Of a stretch of 64,000 nucleotides of DNA, positions 49,323 through 57,857 are shown in pieces (within the stretch, counting starts at the first letter, position 1; each line of letters opens with the position of its first letter). The translations under genes were made by a program, and so were the position numbers. Where the stretch lies: the NCBI RefSeq assembly GCF_029457495.1, contig NZ_CP120361.1, positions 2,000,001-2,064,000 on the forward strand, written 5' to 3'. This DNA comes from Chelativorans sp. AA-79 (GTDB taxonomy: Bacteria; Pseudomonadota; Alphaproteobacteria; Rhizobiales; Rhizobiaceae). The notes below the pieces were generated by a model that saw only the letters and a list, made by a program, of their open reading frames with translations, was not told where the DNA came from and made no database searches.

Positions 49323-49353
49323 TTGACATTTCTGCCATGTCAAACATGATAAT
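49323..49353 (+). promoter_or_regulatory. Promoter with inverted-repeat operator upstream of the GH108 gene
   Basis: TTGACAT-N7-ATGTCAA (49323-49343) is a perfect inverted repeat whose left arm is a consensus -35 TTGACA. GATAAT at 49348-49353 is a -10 candidate (19-base spacing). The flanking region to 49413 is very AT-rich, with another palindrome, ATCTTTAAAGAT (49374-49385). A repressor, plausibly the divergent ArsR protein, would block this promoter. Confidence 0.5.
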
Positions 49354-49413
49354 GGTGGAGTACTATAAAGTTCATCTTTAAAGATATATTTATATTCTAA
49401 GTGGATTTCGATC

Positions 49414-50175
49414 ATGGATGTTGATTTTAATCAAGTCATACCATATGTCCTTGAGGAAGAGGGTGGCTATGTAAACGATCCCCATGATCCGGGCGGCGCG
49501 ACCAATATGGGCATAACCCTCGCGACGCTTTCGGCATGGGAGGGCCGTTCCGCCACACCGCAGGATGTCGAGAAACTGACCAAGAAGAAGGCCATCAAGA
49601 TCTACCGGACAGAGTTCTGGAGCAGGATCGACGGCGACAGCCTTCCCGGCGGCGTGGACTATGCGACCTTCGATTTCGCGGTGAATTCCGGCCCGGTGCG
49701 CGCGGCGCGCATGCTGCAGAGCGTGGTAAACGTGCACGAGGACGGCATTGTCGGTGCGCATACGCTTGCCGCGCTCACCGCGCAGCCCCCGAAAGACGTG
49801 GTCAACGACCTTTGCGACGCGCGGAAGACCTGGCTGCAGGGCCTGTCCACCGCTTCCACCTTCGGCAAGGGATGGCTCGCCCGCGTCGAGCGGGTGCGCA
49901 AACGCGCCCTGGTGCTGGCCGACGACAAGCCCGCTCCCGCATCCGACAGCACGCCAGCCAATGCTCCGACACCCAAGGCGCAGCAGAGCGACGCGAAATC
50001 AACCTCGATGCCGAAGCATTCCGAGGCGCGGGGTTCGATGGGCAGCGCCATATCGGGAGTTGCTGCCACCGTCACGAGCTACGCGCCGGTGAAATATGCG
50101 TTCGCCGCCATCATGGCGGCCTGCGCAACGGCAGGTCTTCGCAACATCGTCAAACGCATCCGCAACGAATCCTAA
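49414..50175 (+). CDS. GH108 muramidase (endolysin-like) with C-terminal membrane segment
   Basis: A 253-residue protein. Residues 1-165 match glycoside hydrolase family 108 and its peptidoglycan-binding partner domain: FNQVIPYVLEEEGGYVNDPHDPGGATNMGI carries the catalytic glutamate in EEEGGY (shown in parts), and VDYATFDFAVNSGPVRAARML follows. A proline-, threonine- and serine-rich linker leads to a final hydrophobic segment (VKYAFAAIMAACATAGL). There is no signal peptide. Relatives are phage endolysins or TtsA-like secretion muramidases. No phage genes are nearby, so it may be domesticated. The upstream region is AT-rich and differs from its surroundings. Confidence 0.83.
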   Translation: MDVDFNQVIPYVLEEEGGYVNDPHDPGGATNMGITLATLSAWEGRSATPQDVEKLTKKKAIKIYRTEFWSRIDGDSLPGGVDYATFDFAVNSGPVRAARMLQSVVNVHEDGIVGAHTLAALTAQPPKDVVNDLCDARKTWLQGLSTASTFGKGWLARVERVRKRALVLADDKPAPASDSTPANAPTPKAQQSDAKSTSMPKHSEARGSMGSAISGVAATVTSYAPVKYAFAAIMAACATAGLRNIVKRIRNES

Positions 50176-50259
50176 GGCGGGCAGAGGGCACGCGCGGCTT
50201 GTCTCCCAGGCCTGCTCTTCATAGGATGCACGTCGCGCAACCGGAGGTGTGGCGGCGGC

Positions 50260-50871
50260 ATGAGCATCGAATTTCTTCTGACGACACTGATCGTGGTCGT
50301 CTCGCCGGGAGCGGGTGTGCTCTATACGCTCGCCGCCGGTCTGTCGCGCGGCGCGCGGGCGAGCGTGGTGGCCGCGTTTGCCTGCACGCTGGGCATCATC
50401 CCGCATATGGCGGCGGCGATCACGGGCCTGGCGGCGCTTCTGCATACCAGCGCGATCGCCTTCCAGACCATCAAATATCTGGGCGTCGCCTACCTGCTCT
50501 ACATGGCCTGGCAGACGTTGAAGGAGCACGGCACGCTGACGGTGGAGGCGGAGAGCGCACCGCGCTCGGATGGGCAAGTGATCGTCTCCGGAATCCTGAT
50601 CAATATCCTGAATCCGAAGCTTTCGATCTTCTTCTTCGCCTTCCTGCCGCAATTCGTGAGCAGCGCGGAGCCGAACGCATTCGCGCGCATGCTGGAGATG
50701 AGCGGCGTGTTCATGGCCGCGACTTTCGTGATCTTCGCCGGGTACGGGCTTTTCGCCGCCGCGATCCGCAACCACGTGATCTCGAGGCCGAAGGTGCTCG
50801 CCTGGATGCGCCGCACCTTCGCCGCGGCCTTTCTGGCGCTCGGAGCGAAGCTGGCACTGACGGAGCGATAG
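50260..50871 (+). CDS. LysE/RhtB family amino-acid exporter
   Basis: A 203-residue membrane protein with six helices. FLLTTLIVVVSPGAGVLYTLA has the LysE-family P-G motif, LSRGARASVVAAFACTLGII is the cytoplasmic loop, and ILINILNPKLSIFFFAFLPQF includes the conserved NPK. It likely exports an amino acid such as homoserine or threonine; specificity cannot be read. The next gene starts two bases after the stop, so the pair is co-transcribed. Confidence 0.9.
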   Translation: MSIEFLLTTLIVVVSPGAGVLYTLAAGLSRGARASVVAAFACTLGIIPHMAAAITGLAALLHTSAIAFQTIKYLGVAYLLYMAWQTLKEHGTLTVEAESAPRSDGQVIVSGILINILNPKLSIFFFAFLPQFVSSAEPNAFARMLEMSGVFMAATFVIFAGYGLFAAAIRNHVISRPKVLAWMRRTFAAAFLALGAKLALTER

Positions 50872-50873
50872 GC

Positions 50874-51872
50874 ATGCCGTCCACGACCGATTCCGGCGCA
50901 GTGATCGACTGGCTGCTTGATTCCGACCCGTCGATCCGGTGGCAGGTGATGCGCGACCTCACCGACGCGCCGGAGCCGGCATGGCAGGCGGAGCGGAGCA
51001 AGGTGGAGACCGAAGGCTGGGGAGCCAGGCTGCTCTCATACCAGGATGAGGACGGGCAGTGGGCGGGCGGCTCCTTCGTCCCGGCCAATTTCGATCCGCG
51101 CGAGTGGAAGGAGCAGGGACAGCCGTGGACGGCCACGTGTTTTTCGCTGACGCAGCTTCGGGAGTTCGGGCTCGATCCCGCCTCCGACAGGGCCAGGCGG
51201 ACCGTCGAATCGATCGGCGCCAACTCCCGCTGGGACGAGGGCGGACAGCCCTATTGGGAGGGCGAGGTCGAGGAGTGCATCAACGGCCGGACCGTCGCCG
51301 ACGGCGCCTATTTCGGCGTCGACGTCTCGTCCATTGTCGACAGGCTGGTCGGGGAGCGTCAGGCAGACGGAGGCTGGAACTGCGAGAGGGCCAACGGCTC
51401 GGTGCGTTCCTCATTCCATAGCACGATCAATGTGTTGGAAGGGCTCCTTGGATACGAGAGAGCTACTGGCGGCACGCCACAAACCCGGCAGGCGCGCAGA
51501 TCGGGCGAGGAGTATCTGCTCAAGCGCAGCCTCTTCCGGCGTCTCGGCACGGGCGAACCGGCGGACGAGCGGTTCCTGCTATTCCTGCATCCGAACCGCT
51601 GGCGCTACGACGTCCTGCGGGCTCTCGACTATTTCCGCTCCTCCGCGATGGTGACCGGGGCCGATCCCGATCCGCGGCTCGGCGAAGCGATCAACCATCT
51701 TCGTTCCAGACGCCTGGAGGACGGCACCTGGCCTCTTGACTGGAGCCTCCCGGGGCGGGCGTGGTTCGACGTCAACGACGGGCCGGGCAAGCCCTCGCGC
51801 TGGGTGACACTGCGGGCAATGCGGGTGCTCCGGTGGTGGGAACGTTACGGGGAATCCGGCCTTCAGGTGTGA
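50874..51872 (+). CDS. Terpene cyclase/prenyltransferase-fold (alpha/alpha toroid) protein
   Basis: A 332-residue soluble protein built of repeats with QW-like motifs: YQDEDGQWAGGSF, RQADGGWNCERANGS and RLEDGTWPLDW, as in the alpha-alpha toroid of squalene cyclases. It is much shorter than a real cyclase and lacks a DXDD catalytic motif, so it is probably a binding protein or an unknown enzyme. It starts DWLLDSDPSIRWQVMRDLT, a common opening in uncharacterised actinobacterial and rhizobial proteins. It is co-transcribed with the LysE gene. Confidence 0.75.
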   Translation: MPSTTDSGAVIDWLLDSDPSIRWQVMRDLTDAPEPAWQAERSKVETEGWGARLLSYQDEDGQWAGGSFVPANFDPREWKEQGQPWTATCFSLTQLREFGLDPASDRARRTVESIGANSRWDEGGQPYWEGEVEECINGRTVADGAYFGVDVSSIVDRLVGERQADGGWNCERANGSVRSSFHSTINVLEGLLGYERATGGTPQTRQARRSGEEYLLKRSLFRRLGTGEPADERFLLFLHPNRWRYDVLRALDYFRSSAMVTGADPDPRLGEAINHLRSRRLEDGTWPLDWSLPGRAWFDVNDGPGKPSRWVTLRAMRVLRWWERYGESGLQV

Positions 51873-51929
51873 GGGCCGGGCCGCGCTCTAAGAATCTTCA
51901 GGTAAGCTGCGATTCCATTTGGCGTGCGT

Positions 51930-52706
51930 CTACCGCCGTGGCTTCACCGCTTCAAAAAGTGCCACGTCGATCGTATGGCTGCCGTCGGGCTCGGTCTCGT
52001 AGTGACGCGTGGCGACGGCGGAGACTGAGGTCTGCAGGGCCCGGATCGCCTCCACCTGCACCTTGGGCGTGTTCATGCGCTCGACCCATGACCGGAATTC
52101 GAGACGCAGGCGGAAGCGGCGCGAGGAGCGGGCGAGGAGGCCGGCGCGGGCGAGTGCCGCCTGCCATTCGGCGGGCGAATGGTTGCGCACGTGGGAGCAG
52201 TCGCGCAGGAGCTCGATCGCCTGGAAGAACGTGTCGATGATCGGGATGCCGGTCGTGACGGTGTCCACGATGACGGCGATGCTGCCGGGCTTCAGGACGC
52301 GGGTGGCCTCGCGCAGGCCGGCGTCGAGATCGCGCCAGTGATGCGCGCTGAAGCGGCTTGCGACCACGTCGAAGCTGGCATCTTCGAAGGGGAGGCCTTC
52401 GGCGATGCCCTGTTGCGTGGCCACGTTGGAAAGGCCGCGATCGCGCGCGGCGCGGGCCACGATCTCGAGCATTTCCGGCGACAGGTCGTAGGCGACGACC
52501 TCGCGCACGTGGGGAGCCACGTTGAAGGCGACATGGCCGCCGCCGCAGCCGAGATCGAGCACGCGGGCATCCGGGCGCCCGCGGACCATGGCAATGAGCG
52601 CCTCCAGATCCTCGCTCTGCGCATGCACGGCGCTTTTCAGATAGGCTTCGGCGCGCGATCCGAACTGACCGCCCACAAGCGTTTCGTGGCTCTTTTCGCC
52701 CGACAT
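51930..52706 (-). CDS. SAM-dependent methyltransferase, class I
   Basis: A 258-residue Rossmann-fold methyltransferase: VLDLGCGGGHVAFNVAP is motif I, VVAYDLSPEMLEIVA motif II, and SFDVVASRFSAHHWRD motif IV. It looks like the UbiE/COQ5-type class, acting on small molecules. The C-terminal part, with RSWVERMNTPKVQ, is family-specific. GGAG is seen upstream on its strand. It is divergent from a helix-turn-helix regulator that may control it. Substrate is unknown. Confidence 0.88.
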   Translation of the reverse strand: MSGEKSHETLVGGQFGSRAEAYLKSAVHAQSEDLEALIAMVRGRPDARVLDLGCGGGHVAFNVAPHVREVVAYDLSPEMLEIVARAARDRGLSNVATQQGIAEGLPFEDASFDVVASRFSAHHWRDLDAGLREATRVLKPGSIAVIVDTVTTGIPIIDTFFQAIELLRDCSHVRNHSPAEWQAALARAGLLARSSRRFRLRLEFRSWVERMNTPKVQVEAIRALQTSVSAVATRHYETEPDGSHTIDVALFEAVKPRR

Positions 52707-52753
52707 GGTTCTCTCCTGCGGTTGATGCTGCTGTTCCTTAGCAGGGTAAAGAC

Positions 52754-52782
52754 ACCAGTTTCAGATGCAAATTTATACTGGT
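52754..52782. promoter_or_regulatory. Inverted repeat in methyltransferase/XRE divergent region
   Basis: ACCAGT (52754-52759) and ACTGGT (52777-52782) form an inverted repeat with 17 bases between the arms, in the short space between the two divergent starts. It could be the operator of the adjacent helix-turn-helix protein. The arms are short, so chance is possible. Confidence 0.3.
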
Positions 52783-52795
52783 ATGAATCGGTACC

Positions 52796-53602
52796 ATGAT
52801 GGCAGGCAGATCTCTTGAACAGCGGCGCGAGCTCGGTGATTTCGTCCGCGCCTTGCGCGAGAAGACGAAGCCCTCCGATATCGGCCTGCCGGCCGCCGGC
52901 AGGCGCCGGACGCCGGGGCTGAGGCGCGAGGAGGTCGCGCAGCTCTGCGGACTGAGCGTGACTTGGTACACCTGGCTGGAGCAGGGCAGGGAGATGGCGC
53001 TTTCGGCGGCCGCCCTAGCAAGGCTCGCGAGCGCGCTGAGGCTCGGCCGCGCGGAACGGGCCTATCTCTTCGAACTGGCAAACAGGCGCGACCCCGAGCA
53101 GGGCGGGAGCGGGCGCGAGCCCGTGCCGGCGGCAGTGATCGCCTCCGTGGGGACGATCAGCGCTCCGGCCTATCTCCTCGATCACACCTGGACGGCGCGC
53201 GCCTGGAACAGGGCGGCGGAGCGGCTGTTCACCGGCTGGCTCGACCGCCCGGGCGACCGCAATCTGCTGCGCTTCATCTTCCTGGAACCGGCGGCACGCC
53301 GGCTGATCCGCGATCACGAGGCGCGGGCGCGGCGGGTGGCGGCGGAGTTCCGCGCCGATGTGAGCGGGCGTATGGGGGACCCGGCCGTGCGGGGGCTCAT
53401 CGAGGAGCTGAGGCAGCGGAGCCCGGATTTCACGCGGTTCTGGAACGAGCACTGGGTGCTCGGGCGCGAAGGCGGGGAGCGGACCTTCGACCATCCGGCG
53501 GACGGCTTCCTGCGCTACGAGCAGGTGACCTTCGCGCTGGCCGGCCATCCGGACCTGAAGCTCACCATGCTGGTGCCGGCGGCGGATGGGGCGGGTGGGT
53601 AG
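52796..53602 (+). CDS. Helix-turn-helix (XRE) regulator with MmyB-like ligand domain
   Basis: A 268-residue regulator. The XRE helix-turn-helix spans residues 10-75 (LGDFVRALREKTKP, RTPGLRREEVAQLCGLSVTWYTWLEQGR, LARLASALRLGRAERAYLF). The C-terminal MmyB-like domain (LDHTWTARAWNRAAERLF, RNLLRFIFLEPAARRLI) is related to PAS folds that may bind fatty acids. ATG 52796 or the next codon is the start. It is divergent from the methyltransferase gene, the usual pairing for control of a neighbouring enzyme. Confidence 0.9.
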   Translation: MMAGRSLEQRRELGDFVRALREKTKPSDIGLPAAGRRRTPGLRREEVAQLCGLSVTWYTWLEQGREMALSAAALARLASALRLGRAERAYLFELANRRDPEQGGSGREPVPAAVIASVGTISAPAYLLDHTWTARAWNRAAERLFTGWLDRPGDRNLLRFIFLEPAARRLIRDHEARARRVAAEFRADVSGRMGDPAVRGLIEELRQRSPDFTRFWNEHWVLGREGGERTFDHPADGFLRYEQVTFALAGHPDLKLTMLVPAADGAGG

Positions 53603-53636
53603 CAAGCGTTAATCAGCGGCGGTGTAGACTGGCGCG

Positions 53637-53993
53637 ATGTATGAGCGCCGCAACCAGCCGCCGATCTCCCGGAGCGCCTTCCGCCTGCGCCTTCTCCGGC
53701 ACATGGGCATCGTGCTTGCCGTCCTCATCGGCTCGATGGGCATCGGCATGGCGGGCTATGGCTGGCTCGAGGAGCTGGGACCGGCGGACGCGTTCCTGCA
53801 TTCGGCCTCGGTGCTCGGCGGGCTGGGGCTGGTGGAGGTGCCCGCGAGCGTGGCGGGCAAGCTGTTCGCCAGCTTCTATGCGCTTTATTCCGGGCTCGTC
53901 TTCGTGATCGCCTTCGGGATCATCGTCACGCCGATCATCCACCGGATCCTGCACAAGTTCCATTGGGAAAGCGACCACGCGGGCCATGAGTGA
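53637..53993 (+). CDS. Small two-helix membrane protein, channel-like
   Basis: A 118-residue inner-membrane protein. It starts MYERRNQPPISRSAFRLRLL, a basic N-terminus, then a helix (MGIVLAVLIGSMGIGMAGYG), a short re-entrant-looking loop ASVLGGLGLVEVP, and a second helix (FASFYALYSGLVFVIAFGII). Two helices around a GGLG loop recall a mini potassium channel (TM-P-TM), but the TVGYG filter is absent. I recognise it as a conserved rhizobial protein of unknown function. It converges with the dehydrogenase gene. Confidence 0.65.
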   Translation: MYERRNQPPISRSAFRLRLLRHMGIVLAVLIGSMGIGMAGYGWLEELGPADAFLHSASVLGGLGLVEVPASVAGKLFASFYALYSGLVFVIAFGIIVTPIIHRILHKFHWESDHAGHE

Positions 53994-54004
53994 GCGCGGC
54001 GACG

Positions 54005-54904
54005 TCACGTGCCCGCCGGCGCGACCCCGTTCATCTCGGCGACGATGTCGGACAGCATGGGTACGTAGTCTTCCCCCCGGCCGGCGCCGACGGCGAGCGC
54101 GAAGGAATTGCGCACGGCCGCGCCCACCGGGTTGGCCATGCCGGCGGCATTGGCGAAGGCGGCGAGATAGCTCATGTCCTTCAGCCCGTTGGCCAGGGCA
54201 AATTTATGCGCGTCGCGGTCGCGCTCCAGCACATATTGCATGAAAGTCTGGTAGAAGCCGCAATCCATGCGGCCGCCGCGGATGACGCCGTCGAAAACCT
54301 GCGGCGTGATGCCGGCCTTGGCGCCGAGCGCCAGCGCCTCGGCGTAGATGGCCGCGTAGCCCATGGCCAGGAAATTGTTGAGCAGCTTCATGGTGTGGCC
54401 GGTGCCGACAGGGCCGGTCCTGATGATGCGCTGGGAGAAGGCCTCGAGCACCGGCCAGGCGCGCTCGACCGCGGCCGGGTCGCCACCCACCATGACGTCG
54501 AGAGTGCCTTCCTCGGCATCCTTTGGGGTGCGGGAGAGCGGCGCGTCGATCAGCGTGACGTCCTTCGCCGAGAGATCGGCCGCGAGCCTGACGGTGGAGG
54601 AGGGGTCGGAGGTGGAGCAGTCGCAGACGAGCAGCGGCTTGCCGGCGGAGGCGAGGCCGTCGGGCCCGCTCACCACCGCTTCCACCTGCGGACTGCCGGT
54701 GACGCAGAGGATGACGATGTCGCTTTCCTCCGCAAGCGTGCGCGGGCTTCCCGCTTCCGCTGCGCCGCGAGACTTGAGGTCCTCCACCGGCGCGCGGTTG
54801 CGGTGGGCGAGCACGGTGAGCGGCCAGCCCTTCTCCACGATGTTCCTGGCCATGCCGTGGCCCATGAGGCCGACGCCGATGAAACCGATCCGTTCCTTGT
54901 CCAT
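54005..54904 (-). CDS. NAD(P)-dependent beta-hydroxyacid dehydrogenase (3-hydroxyisobutyrate/GarR-like)
   Basis: A 299-residue dehydrogenase: IGFIGVGLMGHGMARNIVEKGW is the Rossmann opening, LIDAPLSRTPKDAEEGTLDVMVGG the substrate-binding motif, and GTGHTMKLLNNFLAMG carries the catalytic lysine and asparagine. KDMSYLAAFANAAG follows. The family oxidises 3-hydroxyisobutyrate, tartronate semialdehyde or similar acids; the exact one is unclear. ATG 54904 is used because the extra upstream residues do not match the family. Confidence 0.9.
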   Translation of the reverse strand: MDKERIGFIGVGLMGHGMARNIVEKGWPLTVLAHRNRAPVEDLKSRGAAEAGSPRTLAEESDIVILCVTGSPQVEAVVSGPDGLASAGKPLLVCDCSTSDPSSTVRLAADLSAKDVTLIDAPLSRTPKDAEEGTLDVMVGGDPAAVERAWPVLEAFSQRIIRTGPVGTGHTMKLLNNFLAMGYAAIYAEALALGAKAGITPQVFDGVIRGGRMDCGFYQTFMQYVLERDRDAHKFALANGLKDMSYLAAFANAAGMANPVGAAVRNSFALAVGAGRGEDYVPMLSDIVAEMNGVAPAGT

Positions 54905-55055
54905 TGCGTCCTCCACGATGTTCGGGCGAAGACTATTCGCAAACGGGGAAGACGTCACGGGGCGCTCTTGATGAAGCGGGGCGGGGATTACACCTGACAG
55001 GACCGTGGCAGGAGGCCCGTGCTCCAATCTTGACGGAGCGCTCCTGGTCCTCTAG

Positions 55056-55088
55056 TTCAACAAATATTGTAGTTCAATGAATGTTGAA
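55056..55088 (+). promoter_or_regulatory. Tandem TTCAA-N6-TTGAA boxes upstream of the MFS gene
   Basis: TTCAA-N6-TTGTA at 55056-55071 and the perfect TTCAA-N6-TTGAA at 55073-55088 lie 17 bases apart, just before the ribosome site (AAAGGAG). The pattern resembles ArsR- or TetR-type operator pairs. No regulator gene is adjacent, so the controlling protein must be encoded elsewhere. Confidence 0.5.
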
Positions 55089-55102
55089 CAAAGGAGCGGC
55101 CG

Positions 55103-56281
55103 ATGGACCGACGTCTCTTCCTGCTCGCGCTCGGGGCGTTCGCCACCAGCACGGTGGCCTTCGTCTTCGCGGGGCTTTTGCCGCTGATCGCGGAAGACAC
55201 CGGGATCTCGGTGGCCCAGGCCGGCTATCTCGTCTCCGCCTTTTCGCTCGCCTATGCCATCGGCACGCCGGTGCTTTCGGCGCTCACGGGCGCGCTCGAC
55301 CGGCGGCGGGTGATCGGGATCGCGCTCCTCTTCTTCATTGCCGGCAATGTGGCCGCCGGTGCCAGCACGAGCATGCTGCCGCTGTTCCTGGCACAGGTGG
55401 TCATGGGCGCGGCGGCGGGGCTGTTCGCCGCGACGGCGCAGGCGACGGCCGTGCTTCTCGCAGGGCCGGAGCGGCGCGCGGCGGCGATCTCGGCTGTCGT
55501 CGGCGGCACCACTTTCGCGGTGGCGCTCGGCGCGCCGGCGGGCTCGATGTTCGCGCAGTTCGTCGGCTGGCGCGGCGAGTTCCTGGCGCTTGCGGTGATC
55601 GGCACGCTCTGCCTCGCGGCTCTCTGGCTGCGGCTGCCGCACGGGCTTTCGACAGCTTCCTCAACGCTCCTCGAGCGCGTGATGGTGGTGCGGCGGCCGG
55701 GGGTGCTGCCGGCGATCGCCGTCACTTTCCTCTATCTCACGGGCGCCTTCGCCATCATCTCCTATCTGGGGCCGCTGGCGATCGAGGGCGCCGGCCTCTC
55801 GCGGGAGGTGCTGCCCTTCGTGCTTCTCGCTTACGGCGCGGGCGCGATCCTGGGGAACTATGCCAGCGGACGGATCGCCGACCGGCTGGGGCCGACCAGG
55901 GTGGTGACCTTTTCCATGCTTGCCGCCATGACCTTCGCGCTGATCCTGGCGGCGGTGGCGGGATGGGCGCCGGACGGGGTGGCCGGGCCGCTTCTCATCG
56001 CCCTGATGGTGCCCTGGGGCTTCGTGGGCTGGACCTTTCCGCCCGCACAGGCAAGCCGGCTCGTGGGTGCGGCACCGGACGTGGCGCATCTGACGCTGGC
56101 GCTCAACGCTTCCGCCATCTATTTCGGCATCGGCTTCGGGACGCTGATCGGCGGGAGGGCGCTGGAGGTGGCGGGCGTGGGGAGCCTTGGGATCGTGGGC
56201 GCGGTGTTCACGGTGGCGGCGCTGCTCCTGCTTGCGGCGAGGCGGCGCAGTTCGGCCGAGCCGCTGGCGGCGGGCACTTGA
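55103..56281 (+). CDS. MFS transporter, drug/arabinose-type exporter
   Basis: A 392-residue membrane protein with 12 helices. FVFAGLLPLIAEDTGISVAQAG is the family opening with conserved acidic residue, LTGALDRRRVIGIALL the loop 2-3 motif, and ATAVLLAGPERRAAAISAVV with GAPAGSMFAQFVGWRGEF the 4-5 region, as in AraJ/YdhP/PmrA-like exporters. AAAGGAG precedes ATG 55103. Two TTCAA-N6-TTGAA boxes overlap the presumed promoter, implying inducible expression. The exported compound is unknown. Confidence 0.9.
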   Translation: MDRRLFLLALGAFATSTVAFVFAGLLPLIAEDTGISVAQAGYLVSAFSLAYAIGTPVLSALTGALDRRRVIGIALLFFIAGNVAAGASTSMLPLFLAQVVMGAAAGLFAATAQATAVLLAGPERRAAAISAVVGGTTFAVALGAPAGSMFAQFVGWRGEFLALAVIGTLCLAALWLRLPHGLSTASSTLLERVMVVRRPGVLPAIAVTFLYLTGAFAIISYLGPLAIEGAGLSREVLPFVLLAYGAGAILGNYASGRIADRLGPTRVVTFSMLAAMTFALILAAVAGWAPDGVAGPLLIALMVPWGFVGWTFPPAQASRLVGAAPDVAHLTLALNASAIYFGIGFGTLIGGRALEVAGVGSLGIVGAVFTVAALLLLAARRRSSAEPLAAGT

Positions 56282-56419
56282 GGCCGGGTGCCGGGAAGTT
56301 GTCGTGACGGCATGATCCTCTTCCATTAACCTCGCATTCGCCATACACCATTCGGAAGGTGGCGTTCCCGCCCGGATGCCGCCAGAAGTGGTTCAACGGC
56401 GAAACGGCAGAGGTGAGGC

Positions 56420-57301
56420 ATGCGCTGGAGGGGCCGCCGCGAGAGCAGCAATATCGAGGACCGCCGGAGGGCCGGCGGAGGCCTGTCCGGCATGCGGCGG
56501 GGCGGGCCCATCCGCATTCCGATCGGCGGACGGACGGGGGGCGGCGGTCTCGGAACGATCATCATTCTCGTCATCCTCTTCTTCGGTCTGAGGGCGCTCG
56601 GCATCGATCCCCTGCAGATGCTGGACGAGGGCACCGGGCAGCAGACGGTGCAGCAGACCGGCAATGACGAGGAAAGGCAGTTCGTCGCTGTCGTGCTCGC
56701 CGATACGGAAGATGTGTGGCACCAGGTCTTCCAGTCGGAAGGCGCCACCTATCAGGAACCGCCGCTGGTGCTCTTCTCGGGCCAGGTGCAGTCGGCCTGC
56801 GGCTTCGCCTCGGCGGCGAGCGGGCCCTTCTACTGCCCCGGCGACCGCAAGGTCTATCTGGATCTCAGCTTCTTCAACGAGCTGGCGCGCCGCTTCGACG
56901 CGGCGGGCGATTTCGCCCAGGCCTATGTGATCGCGCACGAGGTGGGGCACCATGTGCAGAACCTCACCGGCGTGCTGCCCCGCTTCAACCGGATGCGCGC
57001 GAATCTGAGCCAGGGAGAGGCGAACGCCATGTCGGTGCGCGTTGAACTGCAGGCGGACTGCTATGCCGGCGTCTGGGGCTATCATACGGCGCAGAAGGGG
57101 CTTCTGGAGCAGGGCGACATCGAGGAGGCGCTGAACGCGGCCTTCCAGATCGGCGACGACACGCTGCAGCGGCGCACCCAGGGCTATGTGGTGCCGGAAA
57201 GCTTCAACCACGGCACTTCCGAGCAGCGCAGCCGGTGGTTCAGGCGCGGGTTCGAGAGCGGCAATCCCGCCGATTGCGACACGTTCAGCGGACCGATTTG
57301 A
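56420..57301 (+). CDS. Neutral zinc metallopeptidase, YpfJ family
   Basis: A 293-residue membrane-anchored protein. It starts basic and glycine-rich, has one helix (GTIIILVILFFGLRAL), then a periplasmic zinc domain: AYVIAHEVGHHVQNLTG is the HExxH site and VRVELQADCYAGVWGY supplies the third ligand glutamate. SGPFYCPGDRKVYLDLSFF is also typical. YpfJ proteins are widespread but of unknown substrate. It precedes a DUF2937 gene by 40 bases on the same strand. Confidence 0.93.
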   Translation: MRWRGRRESSNIEDRRRAGGGLSGMRRGGPIRIPIGGRTGGGGLGTIIILVILFFGLRALGIDPLQMLDEGTGQQTVQQTGNDEERQFVAVVLADTEDVWHQVFQSEGATYQEPPLVLFSGQVQSACGFASAASGPFYCPGDRKVYLDLSFFNELARRFDAAGDFAQAYVIAHEVGHHVQNLTGVLPRFNRMRANLSQGEANAMSVRVELQADCYAGVWGYHTAQKGLLEQGDIEEALNAAFQIGDDTLQRRTQGYVVPESFNHGTSEQRSRWFRRGFESGNPADCDTFSGPI

Positions 57302-57341
57302 CCCCGGCAACGGCGCGATCCGATCTTGCGGGAGATCCACC

Positions 57342-57857
57342 ATGGTAAGACCCGGCACGATTGCCGCCGTCCTGACCTCCCTGGTCGCAGGCATGGCGAC
57401 CTCACAGGCGCCCGAGCTTGCACAGCAATACCGCCAGCGCCTCGAAGGGGCCCGGCAGGAACTCACCCATGTGGTGGCCGATTTCGACGCGGATGCGCTG
57501 CGCAACGCGCTCGATCGCGAGGAGGCATTGGCCCTGCAGGACAATGCGCAGGAGCCTTTCGTGCGCGACCGCGCCCGATCCATGAGAAGGGTCATCGCGC
57601 GCGCGGAGCATCTCGAGCGGCAGTCGGCCCGGCTCGCCGAACTGCCGCCGGTGCTGCGGCCGATGGCGGTGCTCGCCGATCCGGACGGCAGAGTGTTCGC
57701 CGGCGCCATGCGCGACTTCGAGCCTGCCGTGCCGCTCACCTCGCATGGCCTGGTGTGGACCGCGGTGGGGCTGCTCCTCGGCCTCGGCCTCTACCGGCTC
57801 GTCACTTTTCCGTTCCGGCGCAAGCGCGCTGCGAAGGCGACGCGCGTGAACCGATAG
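57342..57857 (+). CDS. DUF2937 family membrane protein
   Basis: A 171-residue protein with an N-terminal hydrophobic stretch (GTIAAVLTSLVAGMATSQAP), a long helical region (ELAQQYRQRLEGARQELTHV), and a C-terminal helix (LVWTAVGLLLGLGLYRLVTF) followed by basic residues. This two-end membrane layout matches DUF2937 proteins of about 170 residues. The function is unknown. GGAGA precedes ATG 57342. Probably an operon with the metallopeptidase gene. Confidence 0.8.
   Translation: MVRPGTIAAVLTSLVAGMATSQAPELAQQYRQRLEGARQELTHVVADFDADALRNALDREEALALQDNAQEPFVRDRARSMRRVIARAEHLERQSARLAELPPVLRPMAVLADPDGRVFAGAMRDFEPAVPLTSHGLVWTAVGLLLGLGLYRLVTFPFRRKRAAKATRVNR

Noticed and set aside
49414..50175. Prophage at the muramidase gene
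   Set aside because: No integrase, capsid, tail, holin or attachment site is present in the flanking genes.
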